37,455 bases of DNA from positions 843,947 to 881,401 of the forward strand of contig DAKJ01000018.1 in the NCBI GenBank assembly GCA_002496565.1. Direction: 5' to 3'. Positions 33,714 to 37,455 of this stretch are shown here, in pieces (within the stretch, counting starts at the first letter, position 1; every line of letters begins with the position of its first letter). Origin of the DNA: Methanosarcina sp. UBA289. GTDB taxonomy: Archaea > Halobacteriota > Methanosarcinia > Methanosarcinales > Methanosarcinaceae. Both the position numbers and the translations under genes were made by a program. The notes under the pieces are model-generated. The model ran no database searches, was not told the DNA's origin, and saw only the letters and a list, made by a program, of their open reading frames with translations.

Positions 33714-34355
33714 TTATTCGCCCATCATCATTTTTAACATTCGGTATGAAGCCATTATCTGATTATTCCCATCCCTGTCCGCCGGGGCTCCATGTCCAGA
33801 ATACAGGGCTTTTACATCAATTTTTGTGAGCTTTTCTATTGAGCCAGCCATTTTTTCAGGTTCTGAACCCTCAAAGTCCATTCTTCCGAAGCCCCCTCCT
33901 GGAAATACAGTGTCCCCGGAAAAGAGACTTTTTGAGGCCGGCTCGTAGAGGCAGATACTTCCTTTTGAGTGACCTGGGGTGTGGATAACTTCCAGGTATT
34001 CCCCATTCCCTATATCAATTTTATCTCCTTCTTCATATGTAATTGTGGGCCTTACTTCAGGGGCCTGTTCTCCGAAAAGCATGGACACGCTGAAGTATTC
34101 GTCGTTTATGCCCTCCAGGTCAGCTTTATGTATTCCGACTTTTGCACCGCTTTTTTCTGAAATAGCTGCAGCTGCTGCGGTATGATCATAATGGCAATGT
34201 GTAAGGACTATTAGTTCCAGGTCGGTTAGTTTTATATATTTCTCTAGTTGCTTGATAACCAGGTCGCTGTTCATTCCCGCGTCGATCAGGACTTTTCCAT
34301 TTACCAGATAGACACTTGAATCGTAAGCTGTAGGGCAAATGTACCGGACTTCCAT
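33714..34355 (-). CDS. Metallo-beta-lactamase-fold hydrolase (glyoxalase II-like)
   Basis: A 213-aa MBL-fold enzyme. The metal-binding HCHYDH motif (H53, H55, D57, H58), HTPGHSKGS (metal His at about 132), SGDTVFPG (bridging Asp) and YSGHGAPAD (final His) are complete, so a dinuclear metal site should form. The size and order resemble glyoxalase II-like hydrolases and the archaeal single-domain group; the substrate is not determined. AAGAGGAAG lies just before the ATG at 34355. The next gene downstream on this strand is the YgiQ gene, 32 bp away. Confidence 0.9.
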   Translation of the reverse strand: MEVRYICPTAYDSSVYLVNGKVLIDAGMNSDLVIKQLEKYIKLTDLELIVLTHCHYDHTAAAAAISEKSGAKVGIHKADLEGINDEYFSVSMLFGEQAPEVRPTITYEEGDKIDIGNGEYLEVIHTPGHSKGSICLYEPASKSLFSGDTVFPGGGFGRMDFEGSEPEKMAGSIEKLTKIDVKALYSGHGAPADRDGNNQIMASYRMLKMMMGE

Positions 34356-34474
34356 GGTTCTTCCTCTTTTACTCCTTTTTACTCATCTTCCACTCCCTTT
34401 TTCCTCACTTCTACTTCTTGAATTTTCGTATTGTTTCCCAGCTCACTCTTTGCTTCTTATATATCTTTGAGAAT

Positions 34475-35248
34475 TTAGATATTAAAAGCCCTGCGCGCAT
34501 TTTCGGTAGTCAATTTTGCAATCTCTGCCGTTTCCATATTCTTAAGTTGTGCGACTACAGGGACTGAATCTACTATAAAGGCAGGCTCGTTTCTGCCTTT
34601 GCGGGGAGAAAGGAAAGGACTGTCGGTTTCCAAAAGCAGGTTTTCTAGGGGCACGGCTTCTGCAAGAGTTTGGTGATGTTCAGAAAAGCAGACAAGAGTT
34701 GCAAGGGAAATATAATATCCCCTATCTACAATTTCCCGCATGGTCTCAACAGGGCCGCTATAGCAATGATAGATAACCGTATCTATGCCTCTGACAAACT
34801 TTAGTACTTCTGCTTCAGCCATCCGAGCATGCACAATAAGGGGTTTGTCAAGGTCTTTTGCAAGCTCAATAACTTTTTCGAACGCAGCAGTCTGTCTCTT
34901 ACGTTCTTCATCTGTTTTGCAGTCTTGAAAGTCCAAGCCTGCTTCTCCTATTCCCACTGCTTTTTCGGCATTGGCTTCAATCTGGGCAAGAATTTCATTT
35001 ATTTCTTCATCCGTACCTTCCCTGCCAATGTCAGGACTCAGGCCAAGCGTGGCATGAATATCTTTATTTTTTTCTGCAAGTTCAAGGCTTATTCGGTTGC
35101 CTTTCAGCGAAATCCCGGAGTTGACCATTCCGACAACTCCTGCCTCTCTGGCTCGGAGAATAGTCTCTTCCCTATCGCGGTTGAATTTAGGAAAATCAAG
35201 GTGACAGTGAGAATCAATAATTGGATAAGGCATGGGTCTGTATTCCAT
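34475..35248 (-). CDS. TatD family metal-dependent hydrolase
   Basis: A 257-aa TIM-barrel hydrolase. IDSHCHLDFPKF gives the first HxH metal pair, AVGIGEAGLDF the Glu, LIVHARM and VIYHCYSG the next His residues, and LLLETDSPFLSP the catalytic Asp. Members are 3'-5' deoxyribonucleases in bacteria and eukaryotes; the archaeal substrate is less certain. The start is ATG 35248; an ATG at 35233 (MPYPIIDSHCH) is a reasonable alternative because the fold begins there. Neither has a strong Shine-Dalgarno sequence. It shares strand with the MBL and leuA genes. Confidence 0.9.
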   Translation of the reverse strand: MEYRPMPYPIIDSHCHLDFPKFNRDREETILRAREAGVVGMVNSGISLKGNRISLELAEKNKDIHATLGLSPDIGREGTDEEINEILAQIEANAEKAVGIGEAGLDFQDCKTDEERKRQTAAFEKVIELAKDLDKPLIVHARMAEAEVLKFVRGIDTVIYHCYSGPVETMREIVDRGYYISLATLVCFSEHHQTLAEAVPLENLLLETDSPFLSPRKGRNEPAFIVDSVPVVAQLKNMETAEIAKLTTENARRAFNI

Positions 35249-35409
35249 CTCATTTTATTTTACTTTTTATACGTGTTTATGGAACACAGACCTAAAAACG
35301 AACAGGCACAAGACCTTATCCGATTTTTTGTCTTTTAATCACTTTTAATTATAGCGTGCTGGCCTTTCAGTCAGGCTTAGAAAGCAGGAAGAATCGGCCC
35401 TGGTCAGTT

Positions 35410-36918
35410 TCAACTTTTTTCTTCTCTTTTATACAGCAGGTTCATAGCATTTACAAGAGCTTCTACAGAGGCCATGACTATGTCCGGGTTTGCAGATCTT
35501 GCAGTTACAATTCTGCCTTTTTCATTTTCGAGACCTATGTATACGTCTGCAAGGGCATCTGCTCCGCCTGTAATTGCATCGATCCTGAACTCCTGGAGTT
35601 TGAAATGATTACTTTCTCCCAGGATATCTCTTACAGCTTTGAGAGCGGCATCCACAGGGCCAACTCCTGTCCTTGCTGCAATAATCTCTTTACCTTGAAT
35701 GTCTGCTTTGACTACTGCAGTTGGTGTCAGAATATTTCCGGTCATTACAGAGACTTCTTTGAGTTTAATCAGTTCCTCTTCCGAACTTGCTTTCCCGAGC
35801 ACAGCAGAAGCAACTGCATAGAGGTCAGCATCCGTAATCTGTTTGCCCTTGTTTGCAATTTCTTTAATTCTGGATACGATTTCATCCAGCTGCTTATCAT
35901 TGCTTATTATGCCTGCAGATTCGAGAGACTGCTTGACTGCATGTTTGCCTGTGTGTTTTCCAAGTACAATACGCCGTTTATGGCCTACCATTTCCGGTGT
36001 CATTATTCCGGGTTCGAAGGTATCAGATTTTTCAAGCACTCCTTGACTGTGGATCCCTGATTCATGAGAAAATGCATTCTGGCCCACAACAGGTGTATTT
36101 GGAGGAAGCCTGATTCCAGTATAGTTTTCAACCATTTTCGAGGTTTCAACAAGGTATTCGGTTCGAATATTCGTTTTTGCCCCGTAGATTGAGGTCAGGC
36201 TCATAACTGTTTGGGAAAGGTCGGCATTTCCTGCTCTTTCTCCTATGCCGTTTACTGTGACCTGAACCTGGGACGCACCTGCTTCGACTGCCATAAGACT
36301 ATTTGCTACAGCAAGTCCGAAATCGTTATGGCAATGCACGTCAATTGGAATCGTTATTTCGGCCGCGATATCTTTTATCTGCCTGTACATTGCGGATGGA
36401 ACCATAACGCCAACCGTATCTGGAACATTGATGATATCGCATCCTGCTTCCTGCACTGCTTTGAATATCTCTATAAGATATTCAGGTTCGGTCCTTGTAG
36501 CGTCCATTGCAGAAAACATGCATCTTCTCCCGTTATCTTTGATATACTGGACAGCCTCCACAGCCAGTTGAATTACTTCTTCCTGGCTTTTTTTGATAGT
36601 GTATGTCCGCTGTACTTCAGAGGTAGGGACGAAAGCGTGCACAAGTCCTACATCGCTGTCAAAACAGGCATCGATATCTTTTTTCAGTACTCTGGCAAGT
36701 CCACAGACTTCAAGATCCAGGCCGGCATTAGAAATCGATTTTACGGATTCTTTATCTCCTTCTGATGAGATAGGAAATCCAGCTTCTATAATGTCTACCC
36801 CGAGTTTGTCAAGTTGACAGGCAATTTCCAGCTTCTGTGCAGAAGTTAGAGATACCCCAGGGGTCTGTTCTCCGTCGCGCAGTGTTGTGTCAAAAACAGT
36901 TACTTTTTTATTCTGCAT
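35410..36918 (-). CDS. leuA: 2-Isopropylmalate synthase
   Basis: A 502-aa enzyme that condenses acetyl-CoA with 2-oxoisovalerate, the first step of leucine synthesis. The DRE-TIM barrel shows DTTLRDGEQTPGVSLT (residues 10-25), the metal-binding HCHNDFGLA and GIGERAGNADL. A linker domain follows, then the C-terminal LeuA regulatory domain (about 380-502) with TGVGPVDAALKAV and DAITGGADALADVYIGL. Homocitrate and citramalate synthases are close relatives; the length and regulatory domain favour leuA. The ATG at 36918 has no near Shine-Dalgarno sequence (AAGGGA lies 25 nt upstream). A GGTA-N6-TACC operator and a short leader ORF lie upstream. Confidence 0.93.
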   Translation of the reverse strand: MQNKKVTVFDTTLRDGEQTPGVSLTSAQKLEIACQLDKLGVDIIEAGFPISSEGDKESVKSISNAGLDLEVCGLARVLKKDIDACFDSDVGLVHAFVPTSEVQRTYTIKKSQEEVIQLAVEAVQYIKDNGRRCMFSAMDATRTEPEYLIEIFKAVQEAGCDIINVPDTVGVMVPSAMYRQIKDIAAEITIPIDVHCHNDFGLAVANSLMAVEAGASQVQVTVNGIGERAGNADLSQTVMSLTSIYGAKTNIRTEYLVETSKMVENYTGIRLPPNTPVVGQNAFSHESGIHSQGVLEKSDTFEPGIMTPEMVGHKRRIVLGKHTGKHAVKQSLESAGIISNDKQLDEIVSRIKEIANKGKQITDADLYAVASAVLGKASSEEELIKLKEVSVMTGNILTPTAVVKADIQGKEIIAARTGVGPVDAALKAVRDILGESNHFKLQEFRIDAITGGADALADVYIGLENEKGRIVTARSANPDIVMASVEALVNAMNLLYKREEKS

Positions 36919-36964
36919 GGGCTCGATGTAAAAATCGATCCCTTCTTTCAGTTCTTACATTCAT
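36908..36964 (-). CDS. Putative 18-codon leader ORF overlapping the leuA start
   Basis: An ATG at 36964 opens a frame reading MNVRTERRDRFLHRAHAE and stopping at 36908, inside leuA in a different frame. If transcription starts about 26 nt from the TATA centre (near 36974), this is the first ATG of the leuA mRNA. It encloses the AAGGGA and a TCGAT-TTTTAC-ATCGA hairpin before the leuA ATG. It has one Leu, so it is not a classic leucine attenuator peptide. Its translation is only inferred. Confidence 0.3.
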   Translation of the reverse strand: MNVRTERRDRFLHRAHAE

Positions 36965-36993
36965 GGTAATCATCTACTTAAATGTATATTTCT

Positions 36994-37007
36994 GGTATAT
37001 AAATACC
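36994..37007 (-). promoter_or_regulatory. leuA promoter with GGTA-N6-TACC palindrome on the TATA box
   Basis: GGTATATAAATACC is a GGTA-TATAAA-TACC palindrome whose centre is itself the TATA box, about 80 nt upstream of the leuA ATG. GGTA-N6-TACC is, as I recall, the operator pattern for the nitrogen repressor NrpR in Methanosarcina mazei. Nitrogen control of leuA is an inference from the motif alone. Confidence 0.45.
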
Positions 37008-37355
37008 ACGTAAGTTTTTTGAAGTTCAAATTTTAAGCTTTGTTTTTAACCTTCAAATGGAAAACTATTTATAGTAGATGACCCATTCTAGGGTTGCTTC
37101 TCAGGGTGTCACACGACATCCAAGAGAATGAAAAACGGGACTTGAAAAACGAAACTTAAAGGTGCCAGAAAAACGAAATCCGAAAAACGGAAACAGAAGG
37201 CATCTGTAGGCCTTGTTTTTTTAAACAAAGGCTCATAAAAACGGATAAAGTTAAGGATTCGAAAGTATAACTCTTTTGAAACCTTTTAACTATTCTCATT
37301 TCCCTCTTTCAAATGTTTATTCTCCTCTGAAAGGGAAATATTTGTATATACGAAA

Positions 37356-37407
37356 AACGAAAAAACGTTTTCCTTATACATAACGAAAAAACGTTTTCCT
37401 TATACAT
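37356..37407. repeat. Two perfect 26-bp tandem repeats with an inner palindrome
   Basis: Two identical 26-bp units occupy 37356-37381 and 37382-37407. Each contains the near-palindrome GAAAAAACGTTTTCC and ends TTATACAT. A partial unit (ACGAAAAACG) precedes them. The placement just before TATA-like sequence suggests paired operators for a rightward gene outside the window. Confidence 0.7.
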
Positions 37408-37455
37408 ATAAGTTTTCTGAGGAAATCAATACAAAGCTTTATATACAAGAACTGT

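Larger units (their letters stand above)
36919..37455. other. leuA upstream region and right-edge regulatory spacer
   Basis: There is no confident gene beyond the leader ORF. Besides the leuA promoter, the stretch contains a cluster of GAAAAACG words at 37130, 37144, 37168, 37182 and 37352. A hairpin GCCTTGTTT-TTTT-AAACAAAGGC lies at 37210-37232, and a tandem 26-bp repeat at 37356-37407. The last 45 bp hold TATA-like ACATATAAG and TTTATATAC, which suggests promoters for a gene beginning to the right of the window. Confidence 0.5.

Noticed and set aside
37356..37407. CRISPR array
   Set aside because: The two 26-bp repeats are directly abutting without spacers, and no cas gene is in the window.

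Overview
This window reads as a chromosomal segment of a methanogenic archaeon of the genus Methanosarcina, close to a replication origin. The reasons are an Orc1/Cdc6 initiator, a single-polypeptide RPA with four OB folds, an archaeal DnaG, an ArcS-type archaeosine synthase, the UPF0200/UPF0201/UPF0058 archaeal families, KptA and a Pab1020-type RNA ligase. AT-rich, pyrimidine-tract-rich spacers and TATA boxes close to start codons fit the same picture. The genus is inferred from family content and gene order I recognise; I do not name the species. I see no tRNA, rRNA, CRISPR array or intact insertion sequence.

Layout. 1-598 is the AT-rich upstream region of orc1/cdc6 (599-1843). 2436-4501 holds three plus-strand genes: a UPF0200 P-loop kinase-like protein, a UPF0201 RNA-binding-fold protein and a TIM-barrel isomerase. 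4624-7861 holds three minus-strand genes: a gamma-glutamylcyclotransferase-like protein, a degenerate SelB/EF-Tu-like GTPase and an ATP-dependent RNA ligase. An AIM24-family gene follows at 8116-8907, then a symmetric terminator. 9106-14130 is a run of five minus-strand CBS-domain genes. 14131-14841 is a spacer with two excellent ORB (origin recognition box) matches. Next come rpa1 (minus), kptA (plus), rtcA (minus) and an FAD disulfide-reductase-like gene (minus). A 1.5-kb spacer with a candidate structured RNA or repeat precedes dnaG (21871-23427). The rest holds UPF0058, a GNAT acetyltransferase, arcS, a GlcD/GlcF-type oxidoreductase pair, two tandem small paralogues of unknown function, a class III nucleotidyl cyclase with an adjacent inverted-repeat element, a YgiQ-type radical SAM gene, an MBL hydrolase, a TatD nuclease and leuA. 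The window ends in a repeat-rich regulatory-looking region.

How the parts relate. Orc1/Cdc6, RPA1, DnaG and the ORB elements lie within 23 kb, which suggests an origin-proximal information-processing neighbourhood. KptA, RtcA, the Pab1020-type ligase, ArcS, UPF0201 and DnaG (an exosome subunit in archaea) add an RNA-processing and RNA-modification theme. The most unusual points are: ORB elements beside rpa1, 13 kb from cdc6, with a third near-perfect match inside rtcA; an AT-rich island carrying a class III cyclase and a 25-bp imperfect inverted repeat typical of a MITE; a GGTA-N6-TACC palindrome on the leuA TATA box with a short leader ORF overlapping the leuA start; and tandem 26-bp palindrome-bearing repeats at the right edge.
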